Source: Viola odorata
Lineage: Eukaryota > Streptophyta > Magnoliopsida > Malpighiales > Violaceae
Reading direction: 5' to 3'
Assembly (NCBI GenBank): GCA_963691705.1
Contig: OY829543.1
Coordinates: 34,485,025 to 34,549,024 of the forward strand
Length of the DNA stretch: 64,000 bases
Made by a program: the position numbers and the translations under genes. Shown here piece after piece: positions 24,294 to 33,150 of this stretch (within the stretch, counting starts at the first letter, position 1; each line of letters begins with the position of its first letter). The notes under the pieces were generated by a model. The model ran no database searches. It was given only the letters and a program-made list of their open reading frames with translations, and was not told the origin of the DNA.

Positions 24294-26099
24294 GAATTCT
24301 CCCAGATAGCCTTCTTCAACTAGGCGCTCTATTGCCAATTTGAGCTCTCTACATACTTCCGTAGAGTGTCCCTTAGCTTTGTGAAATTTGCAATAAGCGT
24401 TTTCTCTTCTTCCCAAGGTTACCCCTAGTCTCACAGGGGATGAATAGCGGATGGGCAGGTTTCGCTGTTCCGCAATCGCTAGTATTTCTGCTCTGGGCAA
24501 GATGAGGGATGGATAGCGGATGGGTAGGTTCCGCTGTTCCGCAATCGCTAGTATTTCTGCTCTGGGCAAGATGAGGTCTGAGTCATAAACTCATCCCTTA
24601 GGGGGATCTCCCTGTTGCTGCGCTGAGGAGTCACCAGACTTTCCCTTTGAGGAGTTGCCTCTTCTCCGATTAGAGGTCTTGGGAATGTAATCCTTTCGCT
24701 GAGCGTAATCATCGATGAACCGATCTTCAGAAGTGGTCGGAATGGGAGCATTATGGACTGGAAGAATGGCTGGCGGCATGTTTCAAATCATGTCCCTATT
24801 CTCTTCCTCTTCCATCCTCGCGTAGTTGTGGGCTTTCAACCTTAACGCATCTAAGGTTGCAGGAGGGTCCACCATTAAAGCATCTCTGAGCTTTCTATAG
24901 CAACAGTTTCGCTTTAAGGCTTCTGTGGCGAAATCAACTGTTACACCTGGCGTTAGCGACATCTCGGTGTCGAAATAATGGAGGAAACTCCTCAAGGATT
25001 CCTGAGGTTTTCTGTGTAGGTCGAACAAGGTGGCAGCAGACTTCCTAATGGGGACTGCGGTACTGAATTGACTCCTGAATTTAGATTCCAGCTGTGAAAA
25101 GCTGTCAATAGACCCACCCGGAAGACCTTCGAACCATAAACGCGCAACCCCCGACAGGGTCATTACAAATATCTGACACAATGCGACATCATTGTGGGTC
25201 TAAAATTGCACAAAGTCCTTCACCTTGTTAAGGTGGGAAATGGGATCTCTGGTACCGTCATAAGATTCTGAGGGGAGTTTCACATGTCGGCTGACTCTAT
25301 GACACCTTATGCGTGGGCTGAAGGGGTGGCCAGAAGTATCATCAAGAATTTCATGCGCATATCGAGGAGGGGATACCTCCAAATGATGCCTACGGTTCCG
25401 CGGATCTCTAATATGATGCCGCCTTGGAGACGGGCTGCGACTTCTTAGCGAGCGAGTTCGATGTCTCCTACTGCTGGATATTTCACTCCCTCCAGGAGAC
25501 ATATCTCTATCGTTTTCCTCCCTCCTTCCATCCCAACGGCCTCTGTCCTCGTCACGCCATTGTCGTTCCTCTTGGGAAATAGGAAGTAAAGGCGCCTGTG
25601 GCACGTACGGCTCCATTGTCCTATGAGCAAATTGTACAAGACTGACTGGTGCATTCAACGCGGGCAGCGTCAAAGAGACATTCGCATGGAATGGGGACGA
25701 TAGTGGTCGTTCTGTGATGATAGGTGGAGTAAAAATGAACTAAGACGGAACGCCTGATCCAGAAGCACTAGGCGTGAATCTGGTAGCCAATTCCATTAAG
25801 TGGTCCAGTTGGGCGCGAAGGACTGAAATCGAACTTGCAAAAGGGTTATTCGCACTGTCTATCGCGGATCCTCTTGAATGGGGAGTAGAATGGCTAGGTC
25901 CCACTATCTGGGATGAAGGAGTATACGCCTAGGGTGCAAATGTTCCCGTCGTTTGTTCAAAGGAGAGATCCGACATTCGTAGAGGAATTTCTTGTACCGT
26001 GGTAGAACCATCAGAATTGGCGAAAGGGAAAAGTCACCTACGGGTATCAAATGGAAGGCTAGAGGACTGAGACAACGACGGATCTGAATCAGAAGCCAT
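24294..26099 (-). pseudogene. Tat gag
   Basis: Structural protein of the virus-like particle. The ATG at 26099 (MASDSDPSLSQSSS) is in the same frame as all downstream gag. After an Arg/Ser-rich segment (RSRSPSPRRHHIRDPRNRR) comes the capsid-like core: SYDGTRDPISHLNKVKDF, ARLWFEGLPGGSIDSFSQL, RKPQESLRSFLHYF. Near 24392 is the Tat-type zinc motif YCKFHKAKGHSTEVC, ending in EEGYLGEF. At least six in-frame stops, several explained by C-to-T change (for example F-stop-T at 25200 from a CAG), plus a 69-bp in-frame duplication at 24441-24578. Confidence 0.85.
24441..24578 (-). repeat. In-frame 69-bp tandem duplication in Tat gag
   Basis: Two copies, 24441-24509 and 24510-24578, encode the 23-residue block containing ILAIAEQRNLPIRY twice. 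They differ at only a few bases. The length is a multiple of three, so the frame is preserved. Confidence 0.85.
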
Positions 26100-26163
26100 A
26101 ATCTTTCGATTTTCAGAAGAACGGAGCTTGGCTATTAAGGACGCTTACTTAATTAAAGCCAAA

Positions 26164-26183
26164 GCTCTCAACGAGAGCACCAG
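26164..26183 (-). other. Primer-binding site of the Tat element
   Basis: The minus strand reads ctggtgctctcgttgagagc, 2 bases inside the 5' LTR. It begins with TGG, complementary to the CCA end of a tRNA. The matching tRNA was not determined. The site contains the hairpin gctctc-aac-gagagc. Confidence 0.75.
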
Positions 26184-26185
26184 TT

Positions 26186-26710
26186 TGATAAGATTAGGAC
26201 TTCTGGGGAAGCGGGGTAGAGATTATGGCCGTCTGGAATCACTGTAGCGACAGTCTGTCATACCTGCGAAGCGCCGGAGGGGGGACTCCGGCGTAGACAC
26301 TCCGATACTTAAGTTAGTGTGGCTGTGAAATTTGGCAGAGATTTTGGTAGTGATTTTTGTCTTACCTTTGATCTAGAAATGAGTGGTATTTATAGGCAAA
26401 AGAAAGAATGTTACCCCCGGGGGTGAGCGTTATCGGGAGAAGATAACGCCTAAGATGACATCAGCTGGATAGGATATCGCCGACGAGGTATCGCCAGTGA
26501 GATAATGTCAAGGCTGTCTGGGATGGGAAGATGCCGCGTGCAGAAATGCCTACCGCGTGGGTCCCCCCCGCTGATGTCGACCATCCCAGGATTTCCTGGC
26601 TAACGGGGGCGGTAACCGGGAGGCTGCTACTGATCCAGATCTATAGTGATCCGGCCTTGACTTGAGGTCAAAAGACAAATGTACCCTTGGTATTTCATCA
26701 ATTGTTATCA
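26186..26710 (-). repeat. 5' LTR of the Tat element
   Basis: 525 bp, partner of 10804-11335. The main difference is a 9-base gap near 26459 and about 30 substitutions. The TATA box lies at about 26386-26397 on the minus strand. Confidence 0.9.
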
Positions 26711-28520
26711 GAAAGTAAATAAATTCGCTCTGGGAGGAGGGGATTTCATGCGGGAAAGTAAATAAAGTCGCTCTAGGAGGAGGGGGGTTTCATGCGGGAA
26801 AGTAAATAAAGTCGCTCTGAGAGGAGGGGATTTTCATGCAGGAAAGTAAATGAACTCGCTCTGGGAGGAGGGGATTTTCATACAGGAAAGTAAATGAAGT
26901 TGCTCTGGGAGGAGGGGAATTTCATGCAGGAAAGTAAATAAAGTCGCTCTGGGAGGAGGCGATTTTCATGCAGGAAAGTAAAAAAGTCGCTCTAGGAGGA
27001 GGGGATTTCATGCAGGAAAGTAAATAAAGTCGCTCTAGGAGGAGGGGGATTTCATGCAGGAAAGTAAATAAAATCGCTCTGGGTGGAGGGGATTTTCATG
27101 CAGGAAAGTAAATAAGTCGCTCTGGGAGGAGGGGATTTCATGCAGGAAAGTAAATAAAGTCGCTCTGGGAGGAGAGGATTTTCATGCAGGAAAGTAAATG
27201 AAGTCGCTCTGGGAGGAGGGGATTTTCATGCAGGAAAGTAAATGAAGTCGCTCTGGGAGGAGGGGAATTTCATGCACGAAAGTAAATAAAGTTGCTCTGG
27301 GAGGAGGAGATTTTCATGTAGGAAAGTAAAAAAGTCGCTATGGGAGGAGGGGATTTCATGCAGGAAAGTAAATAAAGTCGCTCTGGGAGGAGGGGAATTT
27401 CTTGCAGGAAAGAAAATAAAGTCGCTCTGGAGGAGGGGATTTCATGCAGGAAAGTAAATAATGTCGCACTAGGGGAGGGGAATTTCATACAGGAAAGTAA
27501 ATAAATTCGCTCTGGGAGGAGGGGATTTTCATGCGGGAAAGTAAATAAAGTCGCTCTGGGAGGAGGGGATTTCATGCAGGAAAGTAAATAAAGTCGCTCG
27601 AGGAGGAGGGGAATTTCATGCAGGAAAGTAAATAAAGTCGCTCCGAGAGGAGGCGATTTCATACGGGAAAGTAACTAAAGTCGCTCTGGGAGGAGGGGGA
27701 TTTCATGCAGGAAAGTAAATAAAATCGGTCTGGGTGGAGGGGATTTTCATGCTGGAAAGTAAATAAAGTCGCTCTGGGAGGAGGGCATTTCATGCAGGAA
27801 AGTAAATAAAGTAGCTCTGGGAGGAGGGGATTTTCATGCAGGAAAGTAAATGAAGTCGCTCTGGGAGGAGGGGAATTTCATGCAGGAAAGTAAATAAAAT
27901 CGCTCTAGGAGGAGGGGGATTTCATGCAGGAAAGTAAATAAAATCGCTCTGGGTGGAGGGGATTTTCATGCAGGAAAGTAAATGAAGTCGCTCTGGGAGG
28001 AGGGGAATTTAATGCAGGAAAGTAAATAAAGTCGCTCTGGGAGGAGGAGTTTTTCATGCAGGAAAGTAAATAAAGTCGCTCTGGGAGGAGGGGATTTCAC
28101 GCAGGAAAGTAAATGAAGTCGCTCTGGGAGGAGGGGAATTTCTTGCAGGAAAGTAAATAAAGTCGCTCTGGGAGGAGGGGATTTCATGCAGGAAAGTAAA
28201 TAAAGTCGCTCTGGGGGGGGGGGGGGGATTTCATACAGGAAAGTAAATAAATTCGCTCTAGGAGGAGGGGATTTTTATGCGGGAAAATAAATAAAGTCGC
28301 TCTGGGAGGAGGGGATTTCATGCCGGAAAGTAAATAAAGTCGCTCTAGGAGGAGGGGATTTTCATGTAGGAAAGTAAATAAAGTCGCTCTGGGAGGAGGG
28401 GATTTCATGCTGGAAAGTAAGTAAAGTCGCTCTAGGAGGAGGGGATTTCATGCAGTAAAGTAAAAAAAGTCGCTCTGGGAGAAGGGGATTTTCATGCAGG
28501 AAAGTAAATAAAGTCCCTCT
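26711..28520. repeat. 43-bp minisatellite array, right part (~42 units)
   Basis: Continuation of the array at 10091-10803 with the same unit. Some units are a base or two shorter or longer, and one has a 12-base g-run near 28216. Minus-strand readings such as MKSPPPRATLFTFLHE are translations of the repeat, not genes. Confidence 0.9.
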
Positions 28521-28745
28521 GGGACTTCACTTGGGGGTTGTTGCCCCCTGAGACATTGGTGCGGAAATTGAACTGGTAACTCCACTCGGATGCTGCTGCC
28601 CGTTAGAGGTTGGTGCTGAAGACGTAAATGCTGAGTTCCTTTCGGACGCTGCTGCCCGTTGGATGTTGATGCTGAAATCCTTCCGGACGCTACAACCCGT
28701 GGGATGTTGCTGGAATCCTTCTGGATGCTGCTGTCCATCAGATAT
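28520..28745. repeat. Imperfect ~55-60-bp repeat, about four units
   Basis: Diverged units sharing cggacgctgctgcccgttgg..gttgatgctgaa and tccttccgg. They follow the 43-bp array directly inside the non-coding LTR element. Confidence 0.55.
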
Positions 28746-28796
28746 TGGCTAATAGTAGCATACCTTTGCTATGATGTTGGGGTTATTTAAAGATAT

Positions 28797-28930
28797 ATTG
28801 CGGGGACATGACCGCTTACAACATTTTAAAAGACAGACTTGTTGTGGGGACGTGACTGCTTACAACATTTTAAAAGACAGACATGTTGTGGGGACGTGAC
28901 TGCTTACAACATTTTAAAAGACATTTAAAA
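28797..28930. repeat. 44-bp tandem repeat, three units
   Basis: Unit core gttgtggggacgtgactgct + tacaacattttaaaagacag; starts near 28797, 28841 and 28885. The second and third units are nearly identical. Confidence 0.9.
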
Positions 28931-30415
28931 ATGACTAACCTTGATGCTGATATCAATGAGATGCTTTTTAGAAATGTAAATTACATAATTGTAGTCACTT
29001 CATTCAAATATTAAGTAGGGGAAAATGACCTCCACACGAAATTGATTGAGGAGTGGTAACATACTTCATTCGGTTATCATGGTTGGCGGTTTGTTGGCGG
29101 AGATTCCACTGGAGCATATCTGTATCCTGCAAATAGGGAGGAAACAAACACGAAGCAGCCACATGGATGGAAAAAAAGAAATCAAATGGGAAATTCAATG
29201 AGATCAAATCATGTATGTTGTATATAAAAGTATTCCCACACTACCCTAAGGTTTGCCCCCAGTATTTTTCAAGATAAAAATAACTTCCCTATCAAGAGAA
29301 GGTTCAACAAATTTATGCATTTCTGGAGAACACGTCATCCAGTTTTCTATCATATAAGCATGCTTGATACAAGCCTAAAAAAGCATCTGCATCTTGCTCA
29401 GGAGATAATGACCTCAAGGACAAGACTTTCCCGCATCATGTAGACGTAAGCAATCCACACTAGATATTGGTGTTTGCGCTCATACTCAGAAATACGGCTA
29501 TGTGTTTACACTCATAGAAATGCAACAAACATAGCACAAAGTCAGATTTGCAATGTCAATCCGAGTGAATGAACTTCAGATGAAGATGCACATACATGGG
29601 CCTTCATGTAATCGAAAGGACTTTACTGGGAGGAGAAATGAATATTTTTCTCAATGAACAGGGCGTGTTGATTGGCCATGGCGAGGACAAAGTGCACAAG
29701 TCCTTCAGTCTTTGTTGGGGATGCTTCTTCCCGTGATCACTTTGAGGGTGTAGCGCCTAGATTCTTGGATTTTTACTGGAGATGCTTTTCTTCTTGATCT
29801 TTCCGAGGACAATGCGCTCCAGTTCTTTGACATTCATTGAGGATGCCCCTTCTTGATTACTTTGAGGGCACTGGATTATTTTTCATACTTGCTTCTGATT
29901 TTGATTGGTTGTATTCTTTGAATACCTTTAAAAAGATTCTTCTTTTTTCTTTTTATTTTTTATTTTTCCTTTTTCCTTTTTCTTCTTTCTTCTTTCTTTT
30001 TCTCTTTTTTCTTTTTCCTTTTTCTTCTTTTCTTTTTTTCTATTCGAACACAAACACATAAGCAAGCAAAGCAAGTACAGTTTTCATGCTGGCTTTTCTC
30101 AGTTTTGGTTTAAGGTCGAGGCCTTCGTCTCTTGTTTTTGTTCGGCCTTCTTCCAACGCTGGCCATCAACAATCCTTGGAGTTTTCGCATCCCTTCTTGC
30201 GCGAGCCAAGTTCGATGCGTACCCTACCTCTGGTTAGCCATCTCAGTCAAGCACTACTCATTGCCTTATTGAAAAAAAAAATTAAAAAAAAATGGAAGAA
30301 AGAGCAAAGTCCAATGTCATTTTACTACTATCCCATGTCTAATGGTGCATGTACCCTGGATATTATGCAAAAAACAAATTCAACCATTTATTTAAAAATA
30401 CAAACACCTCAAAAA
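28931..30415. other. Non-coding internal part of the LTR element
   Basis: No gene. It has weakly repeated phrases about gaggatgcttcttcttgat..tttgagg at 29715-29870, a long T/C tract at 29940-30040 and no primer-binding site. It joins the truncated 5' LTR at 30416. Confidence 0.6.
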
Positions 30416-31101
30416 TTAGCAAAAAAATGTAAAAGCGGAGTAAGGTGGCGTAAAAACGTAGAAGGAATATGCATTAAATGGCTGGGCAGTACAATGGCAG
30501 AGAAGAGCATGAATCCTCATGCTTAATTTGAGGGTCGTTGGATGAGGAGAAAAGAAAGAGTCAAGATGATCAATGGTTGAAATGGGTTAACTTTTAGAAA
30601 ATGTTTAATATTTATTTAATTGGTTCGAACTATCAATACGAGGAATCTCACTTGAAATGAACAAAATCCCGAACCAAAGATATTAAAAGATGCAAAAAAA
30701 ATGGAACACAATAAATAGTAATCAGTAAATAAAGAAAAAGTTTGATTTATGGTTCGAATTTACTCGCTCGAAATACTTAAAAGTTCGAACAAAAAATAAA
30801 TGCTATAGCGAAGTAAATTGAATAAAACAAAATGAGATGGCGCGAACGAAAATAATAGTAGATAATTATCAATTAAATAAAGAATGCATTCGATCCACGG
30901 TCCGACGAAATTTGTTCGGGACCGATAGAAGTTCGAACGAAAAGATAGTAAAAATACGAAAAAATTGAAATGACATGAAATGGTACGAAATATTAAAATA
31001 GATAGCCGAAGATCGAAACTCGATTGAATTTCGATTTAAATGGACTAATAATGCGATGCATAATAAAAGTGCAAAAATGTGTCAAAAATAGGGTAGCAAT
31101 A
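30416..31101 (-). repeat. Truncated 5' LTR of the non-coding element
   Basis: Matches only the first 686 bases (minus-strand sense) of the LTR at 7336-9674. The break at 30416 corresponds to 8990 in the full LTR, inside the word ttagcaaaaaaatg. Its outer end reads tattgct instead of tgttgct. Confidence 0.85.
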
Positions 31102-31277
31102 GTTATAAGCGAGTTTTAAAAACTTGACCCGCTATCCGACCTAACCCAACTATAACGGGTCGGTTATATAACCGTTACCCGCGGTTATGGCGGTTATGTT
31201 CTTTTGACGGGTTGGGTCAGGTCAGTTATACGGGTCAGGCGGGTTGGGTCGGTTTTTTGTACAACCCTATCCTGTAA

Positions 31278-31580
31278 TAGGTATCTAGGTTGTGAAAGTA
31301 GCAGGAAGTCTTGGTTTCCTTCCAGCAGACCCTCTATTCCATTTTGTACTCATGATTCAATATACCCTCCCACCTGCGATGAACATAGGTAAGGAGCTAA
31401 CGATTTTTTCAATAAAGAATCACAGTTTAACTGTATTTTAACGGTCATGGTTTGATGACAATGACATAGATGTTCAATGTTGGACAAGAGGAATGCTCAG
31501 TACTTTTCCTATGGACGTATTTGGTTGCAGCCCTGACACTCACTTTGTGGTCGACAACTTTCATGTGGACGCTGTCCTGA
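31278..31580 (+). pseudogene. PILS auxin carrier pseudogene, 3' segment
   Basis: Continuation of the exon cut at 6247. It encodes VAGSLGFLPADPLFHFVLM and QYTLPPAMNI, then a gtaagg donor, as in PILS proteins, where SDPLYQFVLLLQYALPPA-type sequence is conserved. One in-frame TAG lies just after the insertion point. A final exon from about 31468 encodes NVGQEECSVLFLWTYLV and LTLWSTTFMW, the conserved PILS C-terminus, ending in TGA at 31578-31580. Together with 5116-6247 this gives the C-terminal two-thirds or more of a PILS protein. Confidence 0.85.
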
Positions 31581-31893
31581 ACAATCTTTTCCTGTATAGG
31601 AAATTAGGGATATTATCCTGCATTTATAATATTGGTATAATGAAGGTTTGAAAATTAATTATGTACAAAAGGAGAAAAAAAGATATAGAAGCTTGCTCTA
31701 TAGCATAAGGTACAGGAAGAAAATAAGTTGTTAATTATTTGTGTGATACTTTTTGATAAATATAATAGATTTGAATTCAAATTTAAATCTCATATTCGTC
31801 TATATATAAAAAATAAAATAAAATTATAGGATTTTTCACCATTTAAAAAAAGAGGCGTATATACTCCTAATTTCAGCGCGCACGTTATATTCT
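31581..31893. other. AT-rich spacer
   Basis: Presumably the 3' flank of the PILS relic; nothing recognised. Confidence 0.5.
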
Positions 31894-31896
31894 TTA

Positions 31897-33147
31897 GGCT
31901 CTATTTGGGGTTCCGGTTTTGTGAGAAAAAGTTCTGTGGGAAAACGACTTCTAGGGAATGGAGTGTGCTGTTTGGTAAAAAAATTTAAAAGTGTTGTGAG
32001 ATAGCTGAGGTGTTTGGTAAAACAGTTTTTTAAAACTATGGTTTGAATGTAAAATGACCATAAAGGGCACAATTCATTTCAAGTGTTAGAATTAATTTTT
32101 TTAGTATCTTTATATATATTTTTAATCAATTTATTTATAATCTAACATCTAACACCTAATATTTATCTAATATCATAAATAAATTAAACTTATTAATACC
32201 ATAAATAAATATTTATCTAATATAATAAAATTTAAGTTTTTTTAAATGAATAAATAAATGTTATTTTGGCCTATTTGGCTTGCAGCCGGGCTTGAATCCG
32301 AGCTCTTCAATTTTTACCCCTTTTTTCCCCGTATTTTAAGTATTTTTTCATTCGATTTTTTTCGGTTTCGAACAAAATTTCTCGAACCGTAGATCGAACA
32401 TTTCCGTCCATTGTCACATTTTACATTTTTGACGCGTATCATTTCGTTTATTTCATTTTATTAATCCTTTCGTTATTTTTCGTTCAGATTTTTCTTTATT
32501 TTTAGCGAGACTTCTCATACCAATAACTCGAACCAATTAAATAATTATAGTATTTTTTCCTTCCCACTCTCATCCTCACCGTTGGATCATCTTACCTTTT
32601 TGGCAAGACCGATCCAACGACCATATTTTTTCCCCTCATTTGGCCATCTTCATCTCTTTTCCCTTTCCTGTAAAGCCATTTCCAGATCCAAAAATCCTCA
32701 GCCAAGCAAATCCCTCACCAAAGCTTCCGTCGTCAATACAACAACAATCCAACAAATCAAAAGCATCCAATACATATAAATATACAAACCCATATCACCA
32801 AACAAAAAAACAAGAAGAAGAAGAAGGAACGACTGCAACGAAGAAGGAACGGATGCGTGAGGCTAGGGTACGAATGAGAAGAGAAGAAGAAGAAGGAACG
32901 ACTGCAATGAAGAGGAAAAAATTGGATTTTTGAGAGTTTCATTAAGCTCTCAACAATAAAAACTCCGTCGCGTGTTTTGACCAAAATCTTAGTTTTGGCT
33001 ACTGGAGCAAATCCCACGAGTGCCATTTCCAGTAATTTTGCTGATTTGCAAACTTCCAGTTTGAAATGGTGTAACCAAACACCTTGGGGTTGATTTTGGG
33101 TTTAGAAAAGGTCTTTTGGTCACTGAACCGAAACACCAAACACATAC
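31897..33147. mobile_element. Tourist-like element carrying a degraded LTR fragment
   Basis: The ends ggctctatttgg and (reverse strand) gtatgtgtttgg are flanked by TTA at 31894-31896 and 33148-33150. The subterminal 150 bp at the left match the right part of the MITE at 2107-2569 in reverse orientation (shared gtgggaaaacgacttct and tttaaaagtgttgtgagat). The extra length compared with the 463-bp copy is explained at least partly by an LTR-like insert at about 32280-32950. No transposase is present. Confidence 0.6.
32280..32950 (+). repeat. Diverged LTR fragment related to the LTR at 7336-9674
   Basis: Shares order and words with the reverse complement of about 9110-9570: cgaaccgtagatcgaac, ctcgaaccaattaaat and the ccgttggatcat...ccaacga block. 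Divergence is high and the ends are not defined. Confidence 0.45.
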
Positions 33148-33150
33148 TTA

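Larger units (their letters stand above)
10804..26710 (-). mobile_element. Tat-lineage Ty3/gypsy retrotransposon with antisense extra genes
   Basis: A complete 15.9-kb element on the minus strand. LTRs are 10804-11335 and 26186-26710, starting and ending in the short inverted repeat tgataa/ttatca, flanked by gaaat and gaaag (one mismatch). The minus-strand order is gag, protease, RT, RNase H, a second archaeal-type RNase H and integrase, which is the Tat lineage layout. Between integrase and the 3' LTR are about 9 kb holding four plus-strand gene-like units. It sits inside a 43-bp minisatellite. The two LTRs differ at roughly 30 positions by eye (about 94% identical). All coding units have stops or frameshifts, so the copy is dead, but it may once have been mobile. 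Confidence 0.9.
7336..31101 (-). mobile_element. LTR element without visible coding (LARD-like or deletion derivative)
   Basis: LTRs are at 7336-9674 (full, 2339 bp) and 30416-31101 (686 bp, truncated), both bordered by gttat (7331-7335 and 31102-31106). The minus orientation is inferred from a purine tract abutting the LTR on the minus strand (reverse of 9675-9690) and a minus-strand TATA box at 8920-8932. On this reading 7336-9674 is the 3' LTR and the 5' LTR has lost its R/U5 part together with the primer-binding site. Without the nested Tat element the internal part is about 4.8 kb, made largely of minisatellites, with no gag or pol. Because the 5' end is deleted, one cannot tell a true non-coding LARD from an element whose genes were lost. 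Confidence 0.8.
6248..31269. mobile_element. hAT-like DNA element, interrupted by a nested retroelement
   Basis: The ends are perfect short inverted repeats, tagggttgtaca at the left and tgtacaaccct-a at the right. They are flanked by tcctgcag (6240-6247) and tcctgtaa (31270-31277), an 8-bp target duplication with two differences, both of the C-to-T or G-to-A type. Eight-base duplications are the hAT signature. Subterminal regions carry repeated gggtcgggttggg and aacccgcc words. Subtracting the retroelement at 7336-31101 and one copy of its target duplication leaves about 1.25 kb with no transposase, so it is non-autonomous. The insertion lies inside a PILS exon, which reads on at both sides. 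Confidence 0.8.

Noticed and set aside
10091..28520. Could the 43-bp direct repeats be a CRISPR array?
   Set aside because: Units are contiguous head to tail without unique spacers, the setting is plant DNA, and no cas genes are present. It is a minisatellite.
29940..30060. T/C-rich tract as a promoter or poly-pyrimidine regulatory site
   Set aside because: Simple sequence in a non-coding retroelement interior, with no gene next to it.
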